The notes: a model not told the origin generated them from the sequence alone. A DNA stretch of 15,273 bases from JAHRVQ01 sp047616645 (GCA_047616645.1 JBLHIH010000093.1:1-15273), one strand, 5' to 3'; shown: positions 1 to 7,810, numbered from the stretch's first letter. Program-made: numbers and translations.

Positions 1-2
1 TG

Positions 3-149
3 ATAACGGAAATTGAAGCTGCGGGCTTCCAATTTGTTGACTACTCCGATTTACATTTCCATCCCGACGACCAACTTACCTACGAAGTTGGAAGGGAATC
101 TGTGAAGGGAAATACAGATCGCTTTACCTTATTGTTTAAGAAACCCTGA
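3..149 (+). CDS. SAM-dependent methyltransferase-like protein, C-terminal end (partial)
   Basis: Only the last 48 codons are inside the window; the gene enters from the left edge in frame 3 and ends at TGA 147-149. The visible tail starts ITEIEAAGFQ and ends RFTLLFKKP. An 'E.EAAGF' segment followed by a terminal 'G.TDRF.L.F.KP' is the usual end of a family of predicted class I SAM-dependent methyltransferases (COG4798-like) in proteobacteria. The SAM-binding motifs would lie upstream, outside the window, so the family call rests on the tail alone. The gene is on the same strand as serA, 83 bp upstream of it, with no clear terminator between them. Confidence 0.6.
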   Translation: MTEIEAAGFQFVDYSDLHFHPDDQLTYEVGRESVKGNTDRFTLLFKKP

Positions 150-232
150 ATAGACAAATCTGAACCCCTTTTACTATCTCAAAAACTTAAGCATCACTAA
201 CTTATATTTCACTAACTGCGAAACACTACCCT

Positions 233-1471
233 ATGAGCATAGCTACTAGAACTTCTCTAGATAAGAGCAAGATTAAAATTTTATTGTTAGAAGGCGTACA
301 CCCATCTGCAATTGAAGTGTTTGAAGCTGCCTCGTATTCAAATATCGTGACCTTACCTCGTGCCATTACAGAAGATGAGTTGATATCAAAAATTCAGAAT
401 GTTCATATCTTAGGCATTCGCTCGCGCACCCAAGTAAATGATAATGTGCTAAGCCATGCTCAAAAACTCATTGCTGTTGGTTGTTTTTGTATTGGTACCA
501 ATCAAGTCGACTTGGCGTCTGCATTAATTAAGGGTACGGCTGTCTTTAATGCCCCGTTTTCCAATACTCGAAGTGTTGCGGAATTGGTTATCGCCGAAGC
601 CATTTTATTGTTAAGAGGCATACCAGAAAAGAACTCTGTGGCTCATCGAGGTGGTTGGTTAAAGTCCGCCGTCGGCGCTTACGAAATCAGAGGTAAAACA
701 CTCGGTATAATTGGATACGGCAATATCGGCGCCCAAGTGAGTGTTTTGGCAGAAGCCATGGGCATGAATGTTGTATTTCACGACGCGATAAACAAACTGC
801 CACTTGGGAACGCAAGACAAGCAAACAATCTTAATGAGATGCTAGCAGTCTCCGACATCGTTACCTTGCATGTTCCTGAAAACCCTAATACTCAAAACAT
901 GATCTCTGAGAAGCAGTTTGCAAAAATGAAAACTGGAAGTGTTTTAATTAACGCATCCAGAGGAACAGTAGTAGATATCGATGCTCTCGCCTCAGCTTTG
1001 AGAGAGAAAAAATTATGCGGTGCCGCAATCGATGTTTTTCCACTTGAGCCAAAGTCGAAAGACGAAGAATTTATTTCAGTCTTAAGAGAATTTGACAATT
1101 GCTTGCTAACACCGCACGTAGGGGGAAGCACCATGGAAGCGCAAGAAAAAATCGGCGCTGAAGTTGCTCACAAAATCGTGAAGTTTTCCGACAACGGGTC
1201 GACGCTTTCAAGCGTAAATTTCCCTGAAGTTACACTTCCTACTCATGCAGGCGCTCATCGCCTATTACATATTCACGAAAATATTCCTGGCGTCCTGTCT
1301 AAGATCAATCAATTTTTCTCAGATCATCAGATAAATATCAGCGCTCAGCATTTGCAAACAAATCAGAATGTGGGATACGTAGTAACCGATATCGATGAGA
1401 ACTACAGTCAAATGGCTTTAGAATATTTAGCTCAAATCGAGGGAACCATTAAATGTAGAATATTATTCTAG
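233..1471 (+). CDS. serA: D-3-phosphoglycerate dehydrogenase
   Basis: This enzyme oxidises 3-phosphoglycerate to 3-phosphohydroxypyruvate with NAD, the first committed step of serine synthesis in the cytoplasm. The 412-residue product is collinear with E. coli SerA (410 aa) throughout. The substrate-domain start reads KIKILLLEGVHPSAIE. The Rossmann loop GYGNIG is at 161-166 with the NAD-binding D184. The catalytic set is R243 (INASRGTVVD), E272 (DVFPLEP) and H295 (LTPHVGGST). A C-terminal ACT domain spans about 343-412 and contains HIHENIPGV, the serine-binding feedback site of the type found in E. coli. The ATG gives an N-terminus matching the family, but the ribosome binding site before it is weak. 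It converges on the peroxiredoxin-like gene, with only 8 bp between the two stops. Confidence 0.97.
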   Translation: MSIATRTSLDKSKIKILLLEGVHPSAIEVFEAASYSNIVTLPRAITEDELISKIQNVHILGIRSRTQVNDNVLSHAQKLIAVGCFCIGTNQVDLASALIKGTAVFNAPFSNTRSVAELVIAEAILLLRGIPEKNSVAHRGGWLKSAVGAYEIRGKTLGIIGYGNIGAQVSVLAEAMGMNVVFHDAINKLPLGNARQANNLNEMLAVSDIVTLHVPENPNTQNMISEKQFAKMKTGSVLINASRGTVVDIDALASALREKKLCGAAIDVFPLEPKSKDEEFISVLREFDNCLLTPHVGGSTMEAQEKIGAEVAHKIVKFSDNGSTLSSVNFPEVTLPTHAGAHRLLHIHENIPGVLSKINQFFSDHQINISAQHLQTNQNVGYVVTDIDENYSQMALEYLAQIEGTIKCRILF

Positions 1472-1479
1472 CGAAGCGT

Positions 1480-2127
1480 TTACTTTAATTGAGAAATTGC
1501 TTCCAGCAGCTCATTAGGGCCGCAGCGTCTTCGAAAATCCACATCAAGAAATTGGAAAGAAACCACCCTCTCTTTGCTAACAAGATAAGTAGCAGGGAGA
1601 GGTAAAAGCCAATTACCTGATTCATTCACTTCATCAATATGTAAATCCCAGCTCTCAAATAAATCTATTTCATCCTGACTAAGTTGGTAAACAATCCTAA
1701 ACAAATCCGCTATCTGATTATTTTTGTCAAAGATGACTTCATCAGATTCGCTCAAATTTTCGGTCACAGTCTTAGAAGGTTGAGGAGAAATCGATAAAGA
1801 TTGGCATCCTATTGCCTCCAATTCTGAACGGATGGACGAAAGACTCTCACGCTCCGAATTACAATACATGCACCAGTATCCCCTAAAAAAATTAATGAGG
1901 ACCGGTCCTTTTTCTAGCATTTTATACAGGTTCGATGGATTGTTGGATTGACCTATGAAAGTGAAATTCGGCGCAGTTTCACCCCTTTGTAAACACTTTT
2001 CGAGAATATTGCTACGACGCAGTATCGCTGTCCCACGCGTCAGCGCCGCTAACTCGGGAGTAGTGAGCTTATCGCAATGGGCAGATCTAAGTTCTGCGAG
2101 TTTATCTTGAAAGTTTTGAGTACTCAT
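1480..2127 (-). CDS. Peroxiredoxin-like (AhpC/TSA) family protein
   Basis: This 215-residue protein has a thioredoxin fold. The helical N-terminus (1-45) is followed by GETAPNFTF, the usual entry to an AhpC/TSA domain. The active site is at 82-89 as RGYWCMYC; most relatives have RGGWCPYC, so both cysteines (C86 and C89) are kept and only the flanking residues differ. The later segment LPLPATYLVSKERVVSF is the expected cis-proline strand region. Relatives are described as thiol-dependent peroxidases or oxidoreductases; the substrate here is unknown. There is no signal peptide, so it should be cytoplasmic. The gene is divergent from a LysR regulator across 226 bp, a layout often seen when the regulator controls its neighbour. 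The ATG has no strong ribosome binding site. Confidence 0.85.
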   Translation of the reverse strand: MSTQNFQDKLAELRSAHCDKLTTPELAALTRGTAILRRSNILEKCLQRGETAPNFTFIGQSNNPSNLYKMLEKGPVLINFFRGYWCMYCNSERESLSSIRSELEAIGCQSLSISPQPSKTVTENLSESDEVIFDKNNQIADLFRIVYQLSQDEIDLFESWDLHIDEVNESGNWLLPLPATYLVSKERVVSFQFLDVDFRRRCGPNELLEAISQLK

Positions 2128-2353
2128 TTACACATATTATTATTCGTTCTAATTTTTTATAAAAACGCATCTTGCAGCCGTATCTGCATACTAGCAGAGG
2201 TTCACCCTACCTAATGCATCTAAATAGGCGCGAGGATAATTTCCAGATAAGTACTAATTACTTCAACAATATATTATATTCAATCACCTTTGTTAACAGA
2301 TAATAATCAATACACTTTATTCTCATTACGAATAAATAATTGGAAATACAGGA
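2128..2353. promoter_or_regulatory. Divergent intergenic region between the peroxiredoxin-like and lysR genes
   Basis: This AT-rich 226-bp gap must carry the promoters of both divergent genes. I see no consensus promoter pair or clear LysR box good enough to place. It is listed because the divergent layout makes it the likely binding site of the LysR protein encoded to its right (inference). Confidence 0.4.
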
Positions 2354-3259
2354 ATGGATCGGCTAATCGCCATGAATATGTTTGTTCGAGTAGTTGAAAC
2401 TGGCAGTTTCTCTGCAGTAGCAAAAGAGATAAACAGTACGCAGCCAACCATTAGTAAGAATGTTGCTGAACTGGAATCTTGGCTTGGCGCCAAATTACTC
2501 AATCGCAGCACCCGCAGCTTGCGATTAACAGAGACAGGCACAGACTACTATGAGCGCTGTGTTGCGATTTTGCAGGATGTTGAAGAAGCTGAACAAATTG
2601 TGGGCCAACTGCAGACCCAGCCAAAAGGTCTCGTCAGGGTCAGCGCGGCAGTCGCTTTTGGACGTCTTCACATTGTCCCGAGACTGACTGGCTTTTTCGA
2701 GCGCTATCCTGACATCAAAGTTGATGTACGACTGAATGACAGAGTGGTCGATTTGGTCGAAGAGGGAGTGGACGTCGCATTTCGAATGGGAGATCTACCA
2801 GACTCTTCACTTATCGCAAAAAAACTCTGCACCAGTCCAATTGTCACCGTGGCCAGTCCTGAATATTTAAAAAGAAATGGTATTCCTCAACATCCTAGAG
2901 ATCTAAAGGACCACAATTTTCTATTTTATTCAGACGGAGCAAGTCGACAGGAAATCGCATTTCGAGAAAATGGAAATCCGTTATATGTAAGGGCTGAGGG
3001 AAGGTTCACAACCAATAACAGCGAAGCCCTACGGGCTGCGCTTATAGAAGGCATGGGCATTTCTCGCCCACCTCGGTGGTTAGTTGGTGATGCGATTTCT
3101 GCTGGAGATTTGATCCCCATTTTAGATGATTTTTGCCCACCAGAGCTCAAGCTCTTCGCTGTGTATCCGCCTGGGAGACATCTACCCTCAAAGGTTCGAT
3201 GTTTCATCGACTATTTTGCGGAACAGCTTAAAGACTGCTCTAGTATCGGCGGTTGCTAG
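2354..3259 (+). CDS. LysR-family transcriptional regulator
   Basis: This is a 301-residue regulator of normal LysR length. The winged helix-turn-helix is at about 1-60 (MDRLIAMNMFVRVVETGSFS, then QPTISKNVAELE and LLNRSTRSLRLTETG), followed by a linker helix and an effector-binding periplasmic-protein-like domain from about 92 (VRVSAAVAFGRLHIVPRL, VDVAFRMGDLPDSSL). The MDRL.AM..FVRVVE opening is typical of the CrgA/DmlR-type subgroup. Target and ligand cannot be read from the sequence; the divergent peroxiredoxin-like gene is the obvious candidate target. A GGA about 9 nt before the ATG is the only Shine-Dalgarno-like element. The 3' end overlaps by 4 bp a small minus-strand gene. Confidence 0.92.
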   Translation: MDRLIAMNMFVRVVETGSFSAVAKEINSTQPTISKNVAELESWLGAKLLNRSTRSLRLTETGTDYYERCVAILQDVEEAEQIVGQLQTQPKGLVRVSAAVAFGRLHIVPRLTGFFERYPDIKVDVRLNDRVVDLVEEGVDVAFRMGDLPDSSLIAKKLCTSPIVTVASPEYLKRNGIPQHPRDLKDHNFLFYSDGASRQEIAFRENGNPLYVRAEGRFTTNNSEALRAALIEGMGISRPPRWLVGDAISAGDLIPILDDFCPPELKLFAVYPPGRHLPSKVRCFIDYFAEQLKDCSSIGGC

Positions 3260-3420
3260 CCTATCAATTCTTTGTAAAACGTTTGTTCAAGTTTGTCCGT
3301 ATCCACTGCATCTGTTGTCATCACTACCGTCGCGACAATGCCCATCCAAGCGCCTAGTAGTAGAACTGTTATCCAATTGAATAACTTGGGTCTTTCATAA
3401 CAACCCGTAAAACGAAACAT
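3256..3420 (-). CDS. 54-residue single-span membrane protein, unknown function
   Basis: This is a small gene on the minus strand: ATG at 3420-3418, TAG at 3258-3256. The product begins MFRFTGCYERPK, has one hydrophobic stretch at about residues 16-34 (WITVLLLGAWMGIVATVVM), and ends in a polar tail DAVDTDKLEQTFYKELIG. Support for expression is a good Shine-Dalgarno AGGAG (3434-3430) nine bases before the ATG, and a coherent soluble-span-soluble layout with positive charges on the N-terminal side, suggesting an N-in inner-membrane protein. I do not recognise the family. It is tail-to-tail with lysR, overlapping by 4 bp. A weak promoter-like pair (TTGTCA at 3468-3463, AATTAA at 3445-3440, 17 bp apart) lies just upstream. 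Confidence 0.6.
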   Translation of the reverse strand: MFRFTGCYERPKLFNWITVLLLGAWMGIVATVVMTTDAVDTDKLEQTFYKELIG

Positions 3421-3704
3421 AACCTCGATCTCCTAAATTTTAATTAACTGTCTGTCTACATGTGACAAGATGGGATTCTATATATTCTAAAATAAAAGAA
3501 TAGATAGTATTTATGAATATATTAGATTCACTATAAGAATATATTATGCGCGATTGCTGAAGCGGCATTATCACCAATTTCAATATTTTATTTATATTTC
3601 AATCACTTATACCACTAAACTAGATTTCGCATATTCCCAATAAATCTATTTACATTGTTATTAGGAATATAGAACAACAACAAAAGCAGGTCTAAGGTGG
3701 GAGA
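3421..3704. other. AT-rich intergenic region with a 10-bp direct repeat
   Basis: No open frame with a credible start is visible. The region holds the upstream side of the 54-residue gene and the downstream side of the DUF481 gene. The decamer GAATATATTA occurs at 3515-3524 and again at 3537-3546, 22 bp apart, about two helical turns. No hairpin with a T-run that would terminate the DUF481 transcript was seen. Confidence 0.5.
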
Positions 3705-4451
3705 TTAGAATTTATATACAAGCGTCATTGAAGTTTCTGTGTCTGTTTTGTCATTACCTGTAGGCACTTCTGATTGATGTTTAATATTTAGCGCCAGTTT
3801 CATTGCTAGGTTACCGACTATATCGGAACTTAGTGCACTTTCAGATCGAGATATCGTCGAATCAGAACCTATTTCTGTGCTGATGCTCTGCTTGAATACT
3901 GCATTGGGACTTAGCTTCCAAGTAAAGTCTCCGCCTGTTCTAAATATGAACTCATCTTCTCTTCCAGCAAGTTCGAATTTTGAAAATCGCATGCCTAGGC
4001 CTGCATTGAGATTGAAAATCTTCGTTTCAGTGCTCATCACTTCGTTGCTGTAACCGAAAGTAATACCCGCCTGGTAATCAAAACCATTAAATTGATCATC
4101 TTCATAAGATGCTCGGCCGAAGATTGCATTATTCCCATCAAGTTTATAATCAAGCGCATAAGCACTGTAGAACTTTTGAGCTGTTTGTTCATCATCTGCA
4201 TTGTTATTCAAGATGTTAAAATGAAATTTATGCCTATAAGCTGTAGACGCATTGTCACGCGTTGCATCCAATCTCAGCTTAATATTTCTCTCCTGGGTGT
4301 TTCCTGAGGTCGCAACAGCACCTAGTGCTATCTCACTAAACCAAAGATCGTCTGAGAAAGAATATGGAGAAAAAATACAACTCAAAACAAAACCTATGCA
4401 AATATTGAAATAGTTGACGCGCTTACCTCCTCTACATTGATGATCAGGCAT
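3705..4451 (-). CDS. DUF481 (YdiY-like) outer-membrane beta-barrel protein
   Basis: This 248-residue protein matches the DUF481 / 'salt-induced outer membrane protein' family (COG3137). Residues 14-33 form a signal sequence ending SPYSFS before DDLWFSE. The mature start carries the family signature 'EIALGAVATSGNTQERNIKL', followed by alternating strands and a C-terminal VYKF, where the terminal aromatic is the usual BAM insertion signal. Function in the family is not established. Start choice is uncertain: ATG 4451 has only a G-run before it, while a strong AGAGGAGGT lies at codons 7-9 with no ATG, GTG or TTG at the right distance after it. The gene is divergent from the LolA-like/ABC operon, 124 bp away, which suggests shared control. 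Confidence 0.85.
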   Translation of the reverse strand: MPDHQCRGGKRVNYFNICIGFVLSCIFSPYSFSDDLWFSEIALGAVATSGNTQERNIKLRLDATRDNASTAYRHKFHFNILNNNADDEQTAQKFYSAYALDYKLDGNNAIFGRASYEDDQFNGFDYQAGITFGYSNEVMSTETKIFNLNAGLGMRFSKFELAGREDEFIFRTGGDFTWKLSPNAVFKQSISTEIGSDSTISRSESALSSDIVGNLAMKLALNIKHQSEVPTGNDKTDTETSMTLVYKF

Positions 4452-4473
4452 TATATCAAAGGCCCCCCTATAT

Positions 4474-4495
4474 TTATTGGCCGATTATTGACCGT
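4474..4495. promoter_or_regulatory. Tandem 11-bp imperfect direct repeat, possible operator
   Basis: TTATTGGCCGA (4474-4484) is followed immediately by TTATTGACCGT (4485-4495); 9 of 11 positions agree. Head-to-tail repeats with an 11-bp period fit the binding of OmpR/PhoB-type response regulators, which place two subunits one helical turn apart. It lies in the gap between the divergent DUF481 and LolA-like genes. The role is inferred. Confidence 0.35.
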
Positions 4496-4547
4496 TTATG
4501 GATCTTTTGTCTAGTTTTGCTTAAGAACAGAACACAGCGTAAAGTAA

Positions 4548-4560
4548 AGCTAAGTTAGCT
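4548..4560. promoter_or_regulatory. Perfect 6-bp inverted repeat before the LolA-like gene
   Basis: AGCTAA-G-TTAGCT is a perfect palindrome with a single central base, 15 bp before the TTG start of the operon's first gene. It could be an operator or a small stem near the ribosome binding region. Such a short palindrome can also arise by chance. Confidence 0.25.
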
Positions 4561-4575
4561 AAGGGTTTTAAGACA

Positions 4576-5319
4576 TTGAACTATTATATAGCGTTGCTAT
4601 TACTTATATTCACTCTCCCATCTTATGCAGCAGAGAATAGGCAAACCTCTGCCATTAACCTTATCAATGATATGGAAACGCTTTACCAGGGTGAATCTAG
4701 CTCGGCTGAGCTCACCATGACAGTGACCAGCCCTTATTATAAACGCTCAATGAAAATGGCATCAAAAAATCTAGGAAAGGAATTCTCTTTTATTCGCATT
4801 CTTTCTCCAAAGAAAGATAAAGGGATTGCCACCCTCAAACGTCACAAGGAGATGTGGAATTATTTTCCAAAAATAAACAAAAAAATCAAAGTGCCACCTT
4901 CAATGATGATGGGTTCGTGGATGGGAAGCGACTTCACGAATGATGACCTTGTTAAACAAACAACGCTGACCGACGAATATAATCTAGTACTTACAGAGGA
5001 TTTTCTTACCTACACTGTCACCCTTATTCCAAAAGAACAGACAGTTACGGTCTGGGGAAAAATTGAATATGTCATCAACAAAGCCTTCCAAGTTCCCCAG
5101 GCTCAAAATTTCTATGACGATAATTTTGAACTGATTCGATCACTCGAATTTACGGAAATAAAAAGTTTCTCGGGAAGAATGCTTCCGTCTGTACTTGTCA
5201 TGACCCCACATAACAAAGAAGGACATAAAACGACAATCGTTTACGATAAACTTGTATTTGACCCTCCTAATGTTAATGAAAATACATTCTCGCTCCGGAA
5301 TTTAAAGAGTCGAAGTTAA
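4576..5319 (+). CDS. Periplasmic LolA-like outer-membrane lipoprotein-sorting protein
   Basis: This 247-residue protein belongs to the PF17131 'LolA_like' family, described as outer-membrane lipoprotein-sorting proteins. It starts at TTG with a signal peptide of about 18-19 residues (hydrophobic YIALLLLIFTLPSYAA before ENRQ). The family signature is present: RILSPKKDKGIATLK, then MWNYFPKINKKIKVPPSMM, and SWMGSDFTNDDLVK. The LolA-type half-barrel is known to shield a lipid or lipoprotein acyl chain while crossing the periplasm; here the cargo is unknown. It is the first gene of a five-gene operon; its TAA (5317-5319) overlaps the ATG of permease 1 by one base. A weak AAGGG lies 10 nt before the start. 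Confidence 0.87.
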   Translation: MNYYIALLLLIFTLPSYAAENRQTSAINLINDMETLYQGESSSAELTMTVTSPYYKRSMKMASKNLGKEFSFIRILSPKKDKGIATLKRHKEMWNYFPKINKKIKVPPSMMMGSWMGSDFTNDDLVKQTTLTDEYNLVLTEDFLTYTVTLIPKEQTVTVWGKIEYVINKAFQVPQAQNFYDDNFELIRSLEFTEIKSFSGRMLPSVLVMTPHNKEGHKTTIVYDKLVFDPPNVNENTFSLRNLKSRS

Positions 5320-6539
5320 TGCTCTTATTAAAACTCGCATTTCGCAACATCTTCAGACAGAAACGTCGATCGCTACTAACAGCATTGAGTATGGCTGGGG
5401 GTTACATACTTTGTGCTTTATCTTTTTCGACAACACTAGGTAGTTATAACAATGTAATCAATCTCTTTACGCTTAACCACACTGGACATGTACAAATTCA
5501 CAAAGATAACTATCTACAACAACCAAAAACATTCACCTTAATTGATCAACCTAAACTTATCAGCAAGGTATTGGATGCGCATAAAAAAATTGTTTCTCAT
5601 ACCCTAAGAGTATACGCGCCCGTATTAGCCTATTCAGATACAGGGAATTCTCCGGCCCGTCTTATCGGCGTTGATGTCGATAGAGAAAGGCAGACGAGCA
5701 GATTATTCGAAAAAGTCAAGACAGGCGCTTACCTCAGCGGACAGATTGATGAGAACGGTTATTATCCGGCGCTTATAGGCAAGAGTATTTCCAACTCTCT
5801 TAATATATCAATGGGAGACGAGCTCGTGCTTATTTCTCAAGGCGCCGATGGATCTATTGCCAATGATATTTTTATCATATCTGGCATTGTAGGCAACAAA
5901 GACTCATTGGATAAAAATAATATCTATATTCCACTTCTTGCAGCACAAAGTTTTCTATCCATGCCGAATCGTGTACACGAGATCGCGATCTTATTAAACT
6001 CTCCCAAAGATGCACGGGATGTTTCGATCGACATCCAAAATCTTCTTCCAACGCTCACTGTTTCTCCCTGGCAGGTAGTTGAGGAAACATTTTATAAAAG
6101 TATGCAAGCGGATAAAGCAGGCAATCGTATTGGTCTGCTAATCGTTATATTTATCGTTTTTATCGGTGTCTTAAATACTGTTCTAATGTCAGTATTAGAA
6201 CGAACGCGGGAATTTGGGGTTATTAAAGCCATCGGATCTAGACCGGTAATAGTGGCAAAACTCATTACTTTGGAAACGACCATCTTAGCCATGATGAGTT
6301 CATCACTGGGGTTCATTTTTTCTGTACCCCTTATTGCTTGGTTCACGTATGTTGGTATTGAATTAGAAAAACCAATAGATATGGGCGGAATTTTATTCAG
6401 CAGAATGACAGGTGAATTATCGCCCTACGTATTTGGCATGCCAATGATTATTATTATCTCTTTTGCTTTCGTCATCAGCATCTTCCCAGGAATAAAGGCG
6501 GCAAGAATTTCACCCACTGAAGCTATGAGAAGTCATTGA
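5319..6539 (+). CDS. FtsX/MacB-type ABC transporter permease 1
   Basis: This 406-residue inner-membrane subunit has LolC/LolE/MacB topology. A cytoplasmic start MLLLKLAFRNIFRQKRRS leads to a first span at about 21-43. A large periplasmic domain (about 45-268) follows, then three C-terminal spans at about 270-292, 319-345 and 374-392. The conserved FtsX cytoplasmic loop is ERTREFGVIKAIG at 294-306, and the tail reads ARISPTEAMR. The ATG overlaps the previous stop (TAATG), implying translational coupling. The last codons and stop lie inside the first copy of a 15-bp tandem repeat (6527-6571). It is paralogous to the next permease, so the transporter is probably a LolCE-like heterodimer. Confidence 0.92.
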   Translation: MLLLKLAFRNIFRQKRRSLLTALSMAGGYILCALSFSTTLGSYNNVINLFTLNHTGHVQIHKDNYLQQPKTFTLIDQPKLISKVLDAHKKIVSHTLRVYAPVLAYSDTGNSPARLIGVDVDRERQTSRLFEKVKTGAYLSGQIDENGYYPALIGKSISNSLNISMGDELVLISQGADGSIANDIFIISGIVGNKDSLDKNNIYIPLLAAQSFLSMPNRVHEIAILLNSPKDARDVSIDIQNLLPTLTVSPWQVVEETFYKSMQADKAGNRIGLLIVIFIVFIGVLNTVLMSVLERTREFGVIKAIGSRPVIVAKLITLETTILAMMSSSLGFIFSVPLIAWFTYVGIELEKPIDMGGILFSRMTGELSPYVFGMPMIIIISFAFVISIFPGIKAARISPTEAMRSH

Positions 6540-6571
6540 GGGAGAAGTCATTGAAGGAGAAGTCATTGAAC
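6527..6571 (+). repeat. 15-bp tandem repeat, three copies, across the permease 1 stop codon
   Basis: The copies are 6527-6541 (GAGAAGTCATTGAGG), 6542-6556 (GAGAAGTCATTGAAG) and 6557-6571 (GAGAAGTCATTGAAC). Each contains TTGA, which is a TGA stop in the permease 1 frame and a TTG codon in the permease 2 frame. In copies 2 and 3 a GGAG lies six bases before that TTG. The 15-bp period keeps both frames. Confidence 0.95.
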
Positions 6572-6586
6572 CGCCAAGGAGGAATT

Positions 6587-7810
6587 GTGTTAATCATAAA
6601 ATTGGCAATTCGAAATTTGTTCAGAAATACGCGTCGAACTATTCTAACGGTTATGCTAATTGGCTTAAGTTTAAGTGCACTTATTATTACCGATGGCGTC
6701 GTTAAGGGTATGTCAGTGCTCATGATTGAAAACGTGACTCAAAGTTTGGCTGGAGAAGCACAAATTCATCACCACCAGTATAGAGAAAACCATGAAGTAA
6801 AATATTACATGCCTAATAGTCATAAAATCGAAGAAGCATTAAGTAAAGACGAGTCCATTTCCTCATTCGCTAGTCGAGTGATTAGTGGCGGCATGATATC
6901 TTCAAGTTACAATGTCACGTCAGGTGGTTTCTATGGTGTCGATGCCCTAAAGGAAATGCAGGTAAGTAAGCTTAAACTGGCAATAAGCTCTGGGACATAC
7001 TTATCAGGCAAAGATAAAGAGCTCATAATGGGCGAGTCGATGGCAAGGCTTTTAGAAGTTGATATCGGGGATCGCATTGTCCTCACCCTTTCCGAGGTAG
7101 ATACTGGCGAGCTGACCCAAGCCTTATTCCGAGTCACTGGTCTCTTTAATTTTGGTATCAGGGAAATTGACAAAAACTTAATTTTTATCAACATTGATAA
7201 AGCGAGGAAAATGCTGCGTTTAAAGCGCACAGACAGTCACGAAATAGTCGTCCAATTTATGCATCCTCAGTACGCGATGAACCGCAATCTACCCTTCTTT
7301 AGCAAATTCACCAATGATGAAACCGAAGCACTTGGATGGTTAGATCTTAATCCAGAAATAGCCTCCGTTATTGAAATGAGTTCTTATGCATCGCTCATCT
7401 TAGGCAGCATTCTATTTCTGTTAGCCACTCTTGGGATCATCAACTCTCTCTTCATGTCAATATATGAGCGCATCTATGAGTTTGGCGTAATAAGAGCAAT
7501 CGGTACAAGGTCGACCAAGCTAACGCAATTGATAATATGCGAGGCTTTCTTCCTTGCTATTATCGCTTGTATATTTGGGATCGTTGTAAGCCTTCTCATT
7601 ACGCAATGGACATCGGTGCACGGCATACCTGTGGGTGAAATAGAATTCTCGGGGATAGCCATCAATAATAGTATAAAAACGCAATCTACACTGTCGCAGT
7701 TTATTGAATTTCCACTCTATGTAATCGTTTTAACGCTTGTGGCTTCCCTCTATCCCGCAAGATTTGCATCAAAAATCATCCCAGCGGAGGCTTTACAACG
7801 AAGCCTTTAG
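6587..7810 (+). CDS. FtsX/MacB-type ABC transporter permease 2
   Basis: This is the paralogue of permease 1. I choose GTG 6587 as the start because a strong AAGGAGG (6576-6582) sits just before it and because the resulting MLIIKLAIRNLFRNTRRT lines up residue by residue with the start of permease 1. The product is then 407 residues, against 406. An in-frame TTG at 6536 would add 17 residues encoded by the 15-bp repeat. The first span is at about 20-36, the periplasmic domain at about 45-262, and C-terminal spans at about 266-290, 315-340 and 375-392. The FtsX loop is ERIYEFGVIRAIG at 294-306. It ends QRSL at TAG 7808-7810, inside copy 1 of an 18-bp tandem repeat. Confidence 0.92.
   Translation: MLIIKLAIRNLFRNTRRTILTVMLIGLSLSALIITDGVVKGMSVLMIENVTQSLAGEAQIHHHQYRENHEVKYYMPNSHKIEEALSKDESISSFASRVISGGMISSSYNVTSGGFYGVDALKEMQVSKLKLAISSGTYLSGKDKELIMGESMARLLEVDIGDRIVLTLSEVDTGELTQALFRVTGLFNFGIREIDKNLIFINIDKARKMLRLKRTDSHEIVVQFMHPQYAMNRNLPFFSKFTNDETEALGWLDLNPEIASVIEMSSYASLILGSILFLLATLGIINSLFMSIYERIYEFGVIRAIGTRSTKLTQLIICEAFFLAIIACIFGIVVSLLITQWTSVHGIPVGEIEFSGIAINNSIKTQSTLSQFIEFPLYVIVLTLVASLYPARFASKIIPAEALQRSL

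Noticed and set aside
3126..3380. Plus-strand frame of 84 codons overlapping the lysR 3' end
   Set aside because: It lies in another frame of lysR and is antisense to the better-supported 54-residue gene; composition is serine-rich and unstructured.
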